Source: JAYRSJ01 sp041920215 (lineage in GTDB: Bacteria > Pseudomonadota > Gammaproteobacteria > Burkholderiales > Burkholderiaceae_C). Taken from it: a stretch of 38,259 nt of DNA. Below, in pieces: positions 30,101 to 38,259 of this stretch. Below the pieces are notes generated by a model. That model was not told the origin of the DNA. It did not search any database and saw only the letters and a program-made list of their open reading frames with translations. How positions within the stretch are numbered: position 1 is the stretch's first letter; the number at the start of each line of letters is the position of its first letter. The translations under genes and the position numbers were made by a program. Location: NCBI GenBank assembly GCA_041920215.1, contig JAYRSJ010000031.1, positions 1 to 38,259 of the forward strand, in the 5' to 3' direction.

Positions 30101-31806
30101 GCGTTCGGGCCTGGCGTCGCGGGCCTCAGCTCCTCGGCCAGGCAGGACAGGGGCACGGTGCCCAGGGCCAGCAGGCGGTCGTGGAACTGGCGCAGATCGA
30201 AGGCGCTGCCCAGTGCGGCCTCGTGCGCGGCACGCAGCCGGCGGATCGCCAGCTCGCCCAGCTTGTAGGACAGGGCCTGGCCGGGCCAGCCGATGTAACG
30301 GTCGACCTCGGTGCAGACCTCGTGCTCGCTCAGCGCGGTGTGCTGGCGCAGCAGCGCGCGGGCCTGCTCGCGGCTCCAGCCCAGCGCATGCAGACCGGTA
30401 TCGGCCACCAGGCGGCAGGCGCGCCACATCTCGTAGCTGGCGCGGCCGAACTCCTCGAAGGGGTCGCGGTAGACGCCCATCTCGCGGCCCAGATACTCGG
30501 CATACAGCGCCCAGCCCTCGCTGTGGGCGCTCAGGTCGCCGGCGCGGCGGAAGGGGTGCAGGGCCTCGTTCTCGGCCTCCAGCGCGAACTGCAGATGGTG
30601 GCCGGGCACGGCCTCGTGCAGGGTCAGCGCGGGCAGCTGGTAGAGAGCGCGCGAGGGCAGGGCATGGGTATTGACCCAGTACAGCGCCGCGCTGCCGCTG
30701 CCCGGCGCGGCCGGCACATAGCGGCCGGCAGTGTAGAAGGGCGCAAAGCTGTCGGGCACCGGCGCGATGCCGAAGGGCTGGCGCGGCAGATGGCCGAAGA
30801 AGCGCGGCAGCACCGCATCCACCCGCTTGGCGATCCAGCTGGCGGCGCTCAGCAGCTGCTCGCTGCTGCGCGGATAGAAGCGCGCATCGCTGCGCAGCCA
30901 CTGCAGGAACTCGGGCAGCGCACCGGCAAAGCCGCTCTCGGCCTTGATGCGTTCCATCTCGGCGGCGATGCGCACCACTTCCTCCAGCCCGATCTCGTGT
31001 ACCTGGCGGGCGCTCAGCGCCTGCGTGCTGTAGCTGCGCACCCGCGCGGCATAGAAGGCCTCGCCGCCGGGCATGGCCAGCGCACCCACCGGCCCCTGCT
31101 GGCGCGAGGCCGGCAGATAGTGCTGCTGCAGATAGTCCAGCAGGCGGTGGTAGGCGGGCAGCAGCGCGTCCTCGATCAGGCGCCGCGCCTCGTTCGCCAG
31201 CGCCGGATGGGCTTGCAGCCGCGCGGCCAGGGCCTGCCAGAAGGGCGTGTCCTCGGCGCGGCCGCAGGCGGCGATGGCGCGCAGCGGCGCCTCGCGGTCC
31301 TGCATCACCACGGCCGGCTGCAGGCGCCCGGCGCGGCGGCCTTCCTCCAGCAGCTCGATATGGTCGTCGAAGTACTGCGGCAGGCCGCGCAGCCGCTGCA
31401 GATGGGCCTGCAGCTGGGCCGGGCTGTCCAGCGGCTGCTCGCGCCAGAGCTCGGGCAGATAGCTGTAGAAGGCCTGGTCTGCGTCGATGGGCATCAGCAC
31501 GCCGCCCTGCTCATGCTCGGCGATCAGCGTGTCCAGCTGATGGGCATAGACGGCTGCGTCGATGCGCGCCTGCCGGCCCAGTGCTTGCTGCTGTTGCTGC
31601 GCCGCCAGCAGGGCCTGCAGACGGGCGCGCACCTCGCGCCAGCGCGCCAGGCGGTGGGCGCGGCTCGCGGCGTCCATGCGCTCCATGCGGTGGTCGTGCG
31701 CATGCACGCCGCTGGCCGTGGCCAGGCGCGGGAACTCCTGCAGCCGCCAGGCCCATTCTTCGTTCAGCAGCGCGTAGAAGCGGGTGTCGGCGTCAGGGTA
31801 GCTCAT
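30097..31806 (-). CDS. DUF885-family metallopeptidase-like protein
   Basis: The 569-residue protein is a full-length DUF885 member. The zinc-binding-like motif HEAVPGHHLQ starts at His397 (His397, Glu398, His403), and the downstream HSEGWALYAEYLGREMG supplies the usual third acidic ligand. N-terminal residues (FYALLNEEWAWRLQEFPRLATASG) match the family, but there is no signal peptide, so it is probably cytoplasmic, unlike many exported relatives. Peptidase activity is inferred. It overlaps the DUF4440 gene and is 14 bases downstream of ubiA. Confidence 0.88.
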   Translation of the reverse strand: MSYPDADTRFYALLNEEWAWRLQEFPRLATASGVHAHDHRMERMDAASRAHRLARWREVRARLQALLAAQQQQQALGRQARIDAAVYAHQLDTLIAEHEQGGVLMPIDADQAFYSYLPELWREQPLDSPAQLQAHLQRLRGLPQYFDDHIELLEEGRRAGRLQPAVVMQDREAPLRAIAACGRAEDTPFWQALAARLQAHPALANEARRLIEDALLPAYHRLLDYLQQHYLPASRQQGPVGALAMPGGEAFYAARVRSYSTQALSARQVHEIGLEEVVRIAAEMERIKAESGFAGALPEFLQWLRSDARFYPRSSEQLLSAASWIAKRVDAVLPRFFGHLPRQPFGIAPVPDSFAPFYTAGRYVPAAPGSGSAALYWVNTHALPSRALYQLPALTLHEAVPGHHLQFALEAENEALHPFRRAGDLSAHSEGWALYAEYLGREMGVYRDPFEEFGRASYEMWRACRLVADTGLHALGWSREQARALLRQHTALSEHEVCTEVDRYIGWPGQALSYKLGELAIRRLRAAHEAALGSAFDLRQFHDRLLALGTVPLSCLAEELRPATPGPNA

Positions 31807-31820
31807 TGCAGGCCAGCCCT

Positions 31821-32738
31821 TCAGCGCAGCGTCAGATCGGCCACTGTGCCGGCAAACACGGCAAAGCCCAGCCAGTGATTGAGCCTGAAGGCCTGGAAGC
31901 AGCCCTCGCGGCTGCGCGTGCGTATCAACCGCCAGTGCCAGATCACCTGGGCGGCGGCGGCGGCCATGCCGGTCAGGAACCAGGCGCCCAGGCCAAGGCG
32001 CAGGCCCAGCGCCGTCCAGGCCAGCAGGTAGATGGCGTAGAAGGCCATCACGCCGGCCACATCGAAGCGGCCCAGGGTCAGGGCCGAGGTCTTGATGCCG
32101 ATCTTGATATCGTCGTCGCGGTCCACCATCGCGTACTCGGTGTCATAGGCCAGCACCCAGAACAGATTGGCCAGCAGCAGGCCCCAGGCCGACAGCGGCA
32201 CCGCATCGCGGATCGCGGCCAGGCTCCAGTCGCTGCCGCCCTGGGCGGCGGAAAAGGCCATCGGGATGCCGAAGCTGAAGGCCACGCCCAGCACCGCCTG
32301 GGGCATCGCGACGAAGCGCTTGGCATAGGGGTAGACGATGGCCACCGCCAGCGCCGCAAAGGACAGCAGGATGGTGGGCGGGTTGCAGCTCAGCACCAGC
32401 GCGAAGGCCAGCAGGGCCAGGCCCGCCCCCAGCAGCAGTGCCTCCTTGACCGAGACCGCGCCGCGGGTGACCGGACGCTGGGCGGTGCGCTTGACATGCT
32501 TGTCGAACTCGCGGTCGGCCACATCGTTGACGCAGCAGCCCGCCGAGCGCATCAGCACCGTGCCGGCGCTGAAGACCGCCAGCAGATGCCAGCCCGGCCA
32601 GCCGTCCGCCGCGATCCACAGCGCCGCCAGCGTGGGCCACAGCAGCAGCAGCCAGCCGGCCGGGCGGTCCCAGCGGATCAGCTGCAGATAGAGCGCCAGG
32701 CGCGAGGGTTGAGGGGGTGTGGTGGTGGCGGAGTTCAC
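31821..32738 (-). CDS. ubiA: 4-hydroxybenzoate polyprenyltransferase
   Basis: The 305-residue membrane protein joins the polyprenyl tail to 4-hydroxybenzoate, the step after UbiC. It has the two Asp-rich magnesium motifs, NDVADREFD (71-79) and the DTEYAMVDRDDD segment (about 199-210), LIRWDRPAGWLLLLWP at the N-terminus and about nine membrane helices. The start is inferred as GTG at 32738, since no ATG fits: an upstream ATG at 32864 would overlap the divergent lipoprotein gene and adds a basic, proline-rich stretch not seen in the family. The E. coli enzyme has 290 residues, close to this length. Confidence 0.93.
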   Translation of the reverse strand: MNSATTTPPQPSRLALYLQLIRWDRPAGWLLLLWPTLAALWIAADGWPGWHLLAVFSAGTVLMRSAGCCVNDVADREFDKHVKRTAQRPVTRGAVSVKEALLLGAGLALLAFALVLSCNPPTILLSFAALAVAIVYPYAKRFVAMPQAVLGVAFSFGIPMAFSAAQGGSDWSLAAIRDAVPLSAWGLLLANLFWVLAYDTEYAMVDRDDDIKIGIKTSALTLGRFDVAGVMAFYAIYLLAWTALGLRLGLGAWFLTGMAAAAAQVIWHWRLIRTRSREGCFQAFRLNHWLGFAVFAGTVADLTLR

Positions 32739-32854
32739 GGGGATGGATTTTGGCAGCTGGGCGGGGCTTGGCGGGCAAAGGCTTTGGGGAGTGCGCGAGG
32801 GCCGCCGCCGGCGCATGATGCGGGCATCGACCAGCCCGCCCCCAGGAGCCTCCG

Positions 32855-33349
32855 ATGAGCCCAAGCCCCGCTGCCCTGGCCCGCGCCTACCGGTGCCGGC
32901 TCTGTCTGCTGCTGGCCCTGCTGCTGGGCCTGGCCGGCTGTGCCGTCAGCTGGGTCTCCAGCTATGAGCGCGAATCGGTCGAGCGCAACAGCGCGATCGC
33001 CGGCGCCCTGCTGGGCCTTTATCAGGATCTGCTGGAGCTGGAGCCGGCCCAGCGGCCGGCCGCGATGAAGGGGGCGCTGGGCAGCCGCCACCGTGCGATC
33101 GAGACCCAGATGCGCCTGCATCTGCTGCGCGAGCAGGCCCGACCGCGCAATGAGCAGAGCATCGCCATCGCCGGCCATCTGCTGGCGGCCTGGCGCAATT
33201 TCGCGGCGGCGCATCGGCTGGCGCAAGGCGAGGCGCTGAGCGATGCGCAGCTGGAGATCGAGCGCGGCATCCTGGAGCGCCATCTGCGCGCCGGCTTCGT
33301 GGCCGAGGAGGCCAAGCGGCTGGGCGGCGGCGCGGCCTCGTCCGAATGA
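32855..33349 (+). CDS. putative lipoprotein
   Basis: The 164-residue product has a signal peptide ending in a lipobox, LAGC (Cys29), after a hydrophobic LLLALLLGLAG core. The mature protein is helical and rich in Arg/Glu (ESVERNSAIAGALLGLYQDLLEL, LHLLREQARPRNEQSIAIAGHLLAAW). I recognise no family. It is divergent from ubiA and followed 45 bases later by a small helical protein gene on the same strand. Confidence 0.7.
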   Translation: MSPSPAALARAYRCRLCLLLALLLGLAGCAVSWVSSYERESVERNSAIAGALLGLYQDLLELEPAQRPAAMKGALGSRHRAIETQMRLHLLREQARPRNEQSIAIAGHLLAAWRNFAAAHRLAQGEALSDAQLEIERGILERHLRAGFVAEEAKRLGGGAASSE

Positions 33350-33394
33350 AGTGGCGTGCGGCCGAGCCTCCTTCAAACAATCGAGGAGCTTGCG

Positions 33395-33721
33395 ATGGCT
33401 TTTGACTTCGACAACGCCTTTGCCGGCGCGCTGGATGCCGGCCTGGATGCGGCCAGACCCGGAGGCCGGGCGGCGCGCGATTGGCTGCGCGAGAGCGCGG
33501 CCGCCAACGAGGCCACCTTGCGCGCGATCGCCGAGGGCCTGGCCGCCGGCAGCCTCAGCGCCGCCAGCGCCGAGCTGCTGCTGCAGGAAAGCTGGCGCGC
33601 GATGCGCAGCGAGGCCGCGACGCTGGGGCTGATCAGCAAGGCCTCGGCCCAGGCGGCCGCCAATGCCTTCGCCCACTCGCTGAGCACGGCGCTGGCCGGC
33701 CTGCTCAAGGGCCTGGCCTGA
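33395..33721 (+). CDS. small helical protein of unknown function
   Basis: The 108-residue product, MAFDFDNAFAGALDAGLDAA onward, is predicted wholly helical and contains repeated Ala/Ser-rich amphipathic stretches (LRAIAEGLAAGSLSAASAELLLQESW, ASAQAAANAFAHSLSTALAGLLKGL). A ribosome site GAGGAGC (33383-33389) precedes the ATG at 33395 by five bases. It shows no known domain. The amphipathic layout might suit membrane association or oligomerisation, but this is speculative. Confidence 0.6.
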   Translation: MAFDFDNAFAGALDAGLDAARPGGRAARDWLRESAAANEATLRAIAEGLAAGSLSAASAELLLQESWRAMRSEAATLGLISKASAQAAANAFAHSLSTALAGLLKGLA

Positions 33722-33877
33722 GCCCGCGCGGCCGGGCCCTGTCGCGATCCCGCCGCACTGGGGCAAGACCTGGCCCTGCTGCAGCGCTGCGCGCGCCCGG
33801 ATTGGGCATTTGTGCACGCTGCCAGACGGGGCTTGCCACTACCATGGCCGATCCAGATGTGACAGGAGAGCCCAGCG

Positions 33878-35788
33878 GTGCAACACGAGCCAGGCGACGC
33901 GCAGCCGCAGCAGCGGGACGATCCCGAGGCGGTCGCCTTGGCTCTGCGGGCGCGCCGGCTGCAGCAGCTTTGCGGCATCAGCCTGGCCGGCATGGCCGCC
34001 GGCTCGGTGGCGCTGCTGCTGCTGGGCAACTGGCCGACGCTGGGCCTGGCCCTGCTGGGCGCCGCCCTGACCGGCCTGGCCTATGGGCTGAACCGCCGCG
34101 GTGCCACCGCCGCGGCCGGCAGCCTGGTGTTGTGGACCCTGACCGGCCTGGCCACGCTGGCCATGGCCTTCAACCAGGGCCTCTACAGCCCGGCCCTGCT
34201 GATCTTTCCCTGCATCCTGGTGATCGCCCATATGCTGGCCCTGCAGCGCCAGGCCACGGCGCTGCTGGTCTTCATGGTGGCGGTGCTGAGCCTGATGACC
34301 TGGGCTGCGGTCAGCGGCCGGCACCGCTTTGCGCTGCCGCCCTTCGGCCTGCCGCAGCTGCTCTATGCGCTGATCATCCTGCTGGGCTGCGCGGCCATGA
34401 TCGCGCTGCTGGCCTCGGACCTGCGGCGCGCGCTGGCCAAGCTGGGCAGCGAGGTGCTGCGGGTGCGCGAGTCGCAGGCCCAGCTGCAGCATCTGGCCCA
34501 TCACGATGCGCTGACCGGCCTGCCCAACCGCCTGCTGGGCCGTCAGCTGGTCGACAAGGCCATGGCCCAATGTGCCCGCGCGGGCACGCCGCTGGGCCTG
34601 ATGTTCGTCGACCTCGACAACTTCAAGAGCATCAACGACAGCCTGGGCCATGTGGCCGGCGACGAGCTGCTGTGCCAGGTGGCCGGCCGGCTGCGTGCCT
34701 CGCTGCGCAGCTATGACGCGGTGATACGCCAGGGCAGCGACGAGTTTCTGCTGCTGTTGCCCGATGTGGCCGGCTCGGAAGACCTGGCCGCCGCGGCCGC
34801 CCATGTGCTGCATAGCCTGGCCCAGCCCTATGCGATCAAGGGCATGACGGTGGCCAGCTCCTGCTCGATAGGCATGGCGGTCTATCCCGGCGACGGCGGC
34901 GATTTCGACGCGCTGCTGCAGAAGGCCGATATCGCGGTCCAGCATGCCAAGGACGCCGGCCGCAATATGTTCCGCTTCTTCGATGCCGGCATGAACGCCC
35001 ATATGCTGGAGGACCTCAACCTCAACAGCGGCCTGCGCAGCGCGGTGGACAAGGGCGAGTTCAGCCTGCACTACCAGCCCGTCGTGCGGCTGGCTGACGG
35101 CGCGCTGGTGGGCGCCGAGGCGCTGCTGCGCTGGCAGCATCCCGAGCGCGGCATGATTCCGCCGGGCCGCTTCATCCCGGTGGCCGAGCGCTCGGGCCAG
35201 ATCGTCGAGATCGGCGAATGGGTGATCGACGAGGCCTGCCGCCAGCTGGCGCAGTGGCAGGGAACGCCGCTGCAGGGCCTGGTGATCGCGGTCAATGTCT
35301 CGATGATTCAGTTCCGCCGCGGCACGCTGGAGACGGTGGTGGCGGCGGCGCTGGAGCGCCACCGGGTGCCGCCCTCGCAGCTGGAGCTGGAGATGACCGA
35401 ATCGGCGCTGATCCAGGACCCCGAGAGCATCGTCGCGACGCTGGGCCGGCTCAAGCGCCTGGGCGTGCGCCTGGCGATCGACGACTTCGGCACCGGCTAT
35501 TCCAACCTGGCCTATCTGCAGCGCTTCGCGATCGACAAGCTCAAGATCGACCAGAGCTTCATACGCAATCTGACCGGCAACAGCCAGGACCAGGCCATCG
35601 TGCTGGCCATCATCCAGATGGCCAGCAGCCTGCAGCTGATCACCACCGCCGAGGGCATAGAAAACGAGGCCACCCGCGCGCGCCTGCTGAGCCTGGGCTG
35701 CGTGCAGGGCCAGGGCTATGGCCTGGGCCGGCCGCAGCCGGCGCAGGACTTCGAGGCCTTCTGTCGCCCGCGCTTGATGCCGCGCTGA
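33878..35788 (+). CDS. membrane GGDEF-EAL protein (probable c-di-GMP phosphodiesterase)
   Basis: The 636-residue protein has an N-terminal sensor of about six membrane helices (30-182), then GGDEF (about 200-370) and EAL (about 385-635) domains. The cyclase signature is GSDEF (286-290) rather than GGDEF, but the inhibitory RxxD site (277-280) is intact. The EAL domain keeps its catalytic set: EAL 414-416, an Asn in AVNVS, EMTES, DDFGTGYSNL, KLKID and TAEGIE. Hydrolysis of c-di-GMP is therefore likely, synthesis uncertain. It starts at GTG (33878) behind an AGGAGAG ribosome site (33863-33869). Confidence 0.92.
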   Translation: MQHEPGDAQPQQRDDPEAVALALRARRLQQLCGISLAGMAAGSVALLLLGNWPTLGLALLGAALTGLAYGLNRRGATAAAGSLVLWTLTGLATLAMAFNQGLYSPALLIFPCILVIAHMLALQRQATALLVFMVAVLSLMTWAAVSGRHRFALPPFGLPQLLYALIILLGCAAMIALLASDLRRALAKLGSEVLRVRESQAQLQHLAHHDALTGLPNRLLGRQLVDKAMAQCARAGTPLGLMFVDLDNFKSINDSLGHVAGDELLCQVAGRLRASLRSYDAVIRQGSDEFLLLLPDVAGSEDLAAAAAHVLHSLAQPYAIKGMTVASSCSIGMAVYPGDGGDFDALLQKADIAVQHAKDAGRNMFRFFDAGMNAHMLEDLNLNSGLRSAVDKGEFSLHYQPVVRLADGALVGAEALLRWQHPERGMIPPGRFIPVAERSGQIVEIGEWVIDEACRQLAQWQGTPLQGLVIAVNVSMIQFRRGTLETVVAAALERHRVPPSQLELEMTESALIQDPESIVATLGRLKRLGVRLAIDDFGTGYSNLAYLQRFAIDKLKIDQSFIRNLTGNSQDQAIVLAIIQMASSLQLITTAEGIENEATRARLLSLGCVQGQGYGLGRPQPAQDFEAFCRPRLMPR

Positions 35789-35851
35789 GGGTGCCGGTGC
35801 GCCGGGGTGTATAAGCCCGTCCTCGACAGCGTTCAGCAGCAAGGAGCCCCG

Positions 35852-36559
35852 ATGGGCGCACAGTGGAAAGCCAAACACAAGGACCTGGCGGCCAATGCCA
35901 AGGGCCGCATCTTCACCAAGCTCGCCAAGGAAATCATGCAGGCCGCGCGCGCCGGCGCCGATCCGGACATGAATGCGCGGCTGCGCATGGTGGTGGAGCA
36001 GGCCAAGAAGGCCTCGATGCCGCGCGAGACCCTGGAACGCGCAATCAAGAAGGGCGCCGGCCTGCTGGGCGAGGCGGTGCATTTCGAGCGCGTCACCTAT
36101 GAGGGCTTCGCGCCGCACAGGGTGCCGCTGATCGTCGAGTGCCTGAGCGACAACATCAACCGCACCGTCTCCGAGATCCGCGTGCTGTTCCGCAAGGGCC
36201 AGCTGGGCGCGGCCGGCTCGGTCTCATGGGACTTCGACCATGTGGGCCTGATCGAGGGCGCACCGGCCGCCGCTGGCGCCGATGCGGAGCTGGCCGCGAT
36301 CGAGGCCGGCGCCCAGGATTTCGAGCCCGGCGAGGAAGCCGGCCAGACCCTGTTCATCAGCGATCCGGCCGATCTCGATCTGGTGGTCAAGGCGCTGCCC
36401 GCCCAGGGCTTCAGCGTAATCTCGGCCAAGCTGGGCTACCGGCCCAAGAACCCGGTGGCAGGCCTGGGTGCGGCCGAGCTGGAGGAGGTGGAGGCCTTCC
36501 TCGCCGCCATCGACGCGCACGACGATGTGCAGCAGGTGTATGTGGGGCTGGCGGGCTGA
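35852..36559 (+). CDS. YebC/PmpR-family protein, short-N-terminus paralog
   Basis: The 235-residue protein begins MGAQWKAKHKDLAANAKGRIFTKL and lacks the MAGHSKW start of classic YebC. The rest follows the family: DPDMNARLRMVVEQAKKASMPRETLERAIKKGAG, then YEGFAPHRVPLIVECLSDNINRT, VLFRKGQLG and FEPGEEAGQTLF. Originally called transcription regulators, YebC proteins have been linked to relief of ribosome stalling; which applies here is open. The AAGGAG ribosome site (35841-35846) and TATAAG (35810-35815) precede the ATG. Its stop abuts the convergent livM stop with no gap. Confidence 0.93.
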   Translation: MGAQWKAKHKDLAANAKGRIFTKLAKEIMQAARAGADPDMNARLRMVVEQAKKASMPRETLERAIKKGAGLLGEAVHFERVTYEGFAPHRVPLIVECLSDNINRTVSEIRVLFRKGQLGAAGSVSWDFDHVGLIEGAPAAAGADAELAAIEAGAQDFEPGEEAGQTLFISDPADLDLVVKALPAQGFSVISAKLGYRPKNPVAGLGAAELEEVEAFLAAIDAHDDVQQVYVGLAG

Positions 36560-37561
36560 TCAGGCCGGCCGCTTCTTGGCCCGTAGCTTGTCCCACAGCG
36601 CCAGCGCCTCGCCCACCACGCCGCGCCGGAAGGCCAGCACGCAGAGGATGAAGATCAGGCCGGTGACCAGGCTGACCGATTCGCCCAGGCCGTTGAACCA
36701 TTGCACGCCGGTGAGCTCGGCCAGGGCCTTGCCGGCGTCGCCGATCTTGTTCTCCAGCGCGATGATGATCAGCGCGCCGACGATGGGGCCGATCATCGTG
36801 CCCATGCCGCCGACCAGGGTCATCAGGATCACCAGGCCCGAGGTGGTCCAGACCGCGTCGGTCAGGGTCGCGAAACCCAGCACCAGGGTCTTGGTGGCGC
36901 CGGCCAGGCCGGCCAGCGCGGCCGACAGCACGAAGGCCACCAGCTTGAAGCGGTCGACGTCGTAGCCCAGCGAGGTGGCACGCGCCTCGTTCTCGCGGAT
37001 CGAGGTCAGCACCTGGCCGAAGGGCGAGTGCACGGTGCGGTAGATCAGCCAGAAGCCCGCGCCGAAGATGGCCAGCACGACGTAGTACAGGCTCAGATCG
37101 CTGGCCAGGTCGATGCCGAGGAAGCTGCCGCGCGGCACCGACTGCAGCCCGTCCTCGCCGCCGGTGAAGGGCGCCTGCAGGAAGAAGAAGAACAGCATCT
37201 GGGCCAGGGCCAGCGTGATCATCGAGAAATAGATGCCCGAGCGGCGGATCGCCAACAGGCCGAACACCAGGCCCACCGCGGCGGCCGCGCCGGCGCCGAA
37301 CAGCAGGCCCAGCGGGGTCGGCAGGCCCCAGACCTTCAGCGCATGGCCGGCGCCATAGGCGGCCGCGCCCAGAAAGGCCGCATGGCCGAAGCTCAGGAGG
37401 CCGGTGAAGCCGATCAGCAGATTGAAGGCGCAGGCGAAGAGCGCGTAGCACATCACCTTCATCACGAAGATCGGATAGACGCCCAGCCAGGGCAGCAGCG
37501 CGACCGCCAGGAACAGCGCGCCGTAGCCGATCAGGGGGGTGTTGTGCTTCGTGTCGTTCAT
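36560..37561 (-). CDS. livM: branched-chain amino acid ABC transporter permease
   Basis: The 333-residue protein has about ten membrane helices and the LivM pattern: IGFTGLLSFGHAAFLGAAAY, RRSGIYFSMITLALAQML, the coupling-loop region RENEARATSLGYDVDRFKL, and VGGMGTMIGPIVGAL. It pairs with LivH in a high-affinity uptake system for branched-chain amino acids or a related substrate such as urea or an amide. Its start overlaps the livH stop (ATGA). The ATPase and binding-protein genes are not in the window. Confidence 0.94.
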   Translation of the reverse strand: MNDTKHNTPLIGYGALFLAVALLPWLGVYPIFVMKVMCYALFACAFNLLIGFTGLLSFGHAAFLGAAAYGAGHALKVWGLPTPLGLLFGAGAAAAVGLVFGLLAIRRSGIYFSMITLALAQMLFFFFLQAPFTGGEDGLQSVPRGSFLGIDLASDLSLYYVVLAIFGAGFWLIYRTVHSPFGQVLTSIRENEARATSLGYDVDRFKLVAFVLSAALAGLAGATKTLVLGFATLTDAVWTTSGLVILMTLVGGMGTMIGPIVGALIIIALENKIGDAGKALAELTGVQWFNGLGESVSLVTGLIFILCVLAFRRGVVGEALALWDKLRAKKRPA

Positions 37562-38259
37562 TTCTCTTTACCGAACAGACCGGCGGGGCGCACCAGCAGG
37601 ACGATGGCCATCACGACGAACACGACGGTGTTCGAGGCCTCGGGGTAGAACACCTTGGTCAGACCCTCGACGATGCCCAGTCCGAGGCCGGTCAGGATGG
37701 AGCCGAGGATCGATCCCATGCCGCCGATCACGACCACCGCGAACACGACGATGATCAGATTGCTGCCCATCAGCGCGCTCACCTGCAGGATGGGCGCGGC
37801 CAGCACGCCGGCAAAGGCCGCCAGCGCCACGCCGCCGGCATAGGTCAGCGTGATCATGCGCGGCACATTGATGCCGAAGGCCTGCACCAGCTTGGGGTTC
37901 TCGGTGCCGGCGCGCAGCGTTGCGCCCAGCGAGGTCTTCTCGATCAGGGCCCAGACCGCGAAGCAGACGATCAGCGAGGCCACGACCACCCAGGCGCGGT
38001 AGTTCGGCAGGATCATGAAGCCCAGGTTGGTGGCGCCCTGCAGGGCCTCGGGCACGCTGTACTGCTGGCCCGAGACGCCGTAGAAGCTGCGGAAGATGCC
38101 CTCCATCACCAGCGTGATGCCGAAGGTCAGCAGCAGGCCGTAGATATGGTCGAGCTTGTAGAGCCACTGCAAGAGCAGGCGCTCGATCAGGATGCCCAGC
38201 AGGCCCACGATCAGCGGCGCCAGCAGCAGCATCACCCAGTAGTTGAGGCCCAGGTATTC
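37558..38259 (-). CDS. livH: branched-chain amino acid ABC transporter permease, N-terminus missing
   Basis: The reading frame enters at the right edge (EYLGLNYWVMLLLAPLIVG) and ends at 37558, so the first quarter of the protein lies outside. The visible 233 residues show LivH features: LDHIYGLLLTFGITLVMEGIFR, GATLRAGTENPKLVQAFGINV, GGVALAAFAGVLAAP and VVIGGMGSILGSILTGLGLGIVEG. The internal GTG and ATG codons near 38235 are not the real start because homology continues upstream. It is cotranscribed with livM. Confidence 0.94.
   Translation of the reverse strand, partial: EYLGLNYWVMLLLAPLIVGLLGILIERLLLQWLYKLDHIYGLLLTFGITLVMEGIFRSFYGVSGQQYSVPEALQGATNLGFMILPNYRAWVVVASLIVCFAVWALIEKTSLGATLRAGTENPKLVQAFGINVPRMITLTYAGGVALAAFAGVLAAPILQVSALMGSNLIIVVFAVVVIGGMGSILGSILTGLGLGIVEGLTKVFYPEASNTVVFVVMAIVLLVRPAGLFGKEK

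Noticed and set aside
33839..36118. 759-codon minus-strand frame opposite the GGDEF-EAL gene
   Set aside because: His/Gln/Arg-rich shadow of a well-supported plus-strand gene.

Overview
The window is about 38 kb of very GC-rich, gene-dense DNA from a bacterial chromosome. Gene content and codon use suggest a betaproteobacterium of the order Burkholderiales, roughly the Rubrivivax/Roseateles/Leptothrix (Sphaerotilaceae) group. The pointers are a type-B PutA beside an Lrp regulator, GspA/GspB, UbiC and UbiA, NsrR with hemerythrins, a short-N-terminus YebC paralog, SelO and LivHM. Placement is by recognition only; no phylogeny was run. I see no rRNA, tRNA, CRISPR array, prophage or intact insertion sequence. 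Most of the window is ordinary core genome, with a small AT-richer patch at about 1.25-2.1 kb.

Layout. 0.1-1.2 kb: a GNAT acetyltransferase and a four-helix membrane protein. 1.27-2.0 kb: a degenerate inverted-repeat element and an orphan hypothetical gene. 2.1-6.4 kb: an Lrp-family regulator divergent from putA (proline to glutamate). 6.4-8.75 kb: gspA-gspB, type II secretion assembly factors. 8.8-10.2 kb: proC and ubiC, overlapping. 10.3-12.2 kb: an exported histidine phosphatase, an AAC(6')-like/VOC fusion and a small unknown. 12.4-13.7 kb: an NCS2 uracil-type permease.

13.7-19.7 kb is the richest stretch. A three-Cys NsrR-type nitric-oxide sensor overlaps an FmdE-like gene and is divergent from a hemerythrin gene. 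The gap between them holds NsrR-like operator sequences over a good promoter. Further on come HU, two pyridoxamine-oxidase-fold flavoproteins (the second fused to a GAF domain and a winged-helix-like tail) and a second, larger hemerythrin protein. The common theme looks like nitrosative/redox stress, which is an inference.

19.8-24.8 kb: a serine hydrolase and an exported AgmX-like protein, then a zinc operon on the minus strand: a His-rich outer-membrane barrel, znuA, znuB and zur. The genes overlap end to end and lie behind one strong dyad that fits a Zur operator. No ATPase gene (znuC) is in the operon. 25-27.2 kb: an ABC-2 exporter pair. 27.3-28.8 kb: SelO, the Cys form. 28.8-31.8 kb: a PilZ protein, two NTF2/SnoaL-like proteins and a DUF885 metallopeptidase-like protein. 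31.8-35.8 kb: UbiA, a lipoprotein, a small helical protein and a membrane GGDEF-EAL protein with a GSDEF active site. 35.85-38.26 kb: a YebC-family protein and livM-livH, the latter cut by the window edge.

No stretch longer than 300 bases lacks a gene. The gaps worth describing (1232-1461, 1921-2126, 2643-2739, 14762-14863, 19669-19820, 24745-24963) are covered as features. Bases 1-174 hold no gene I can support.
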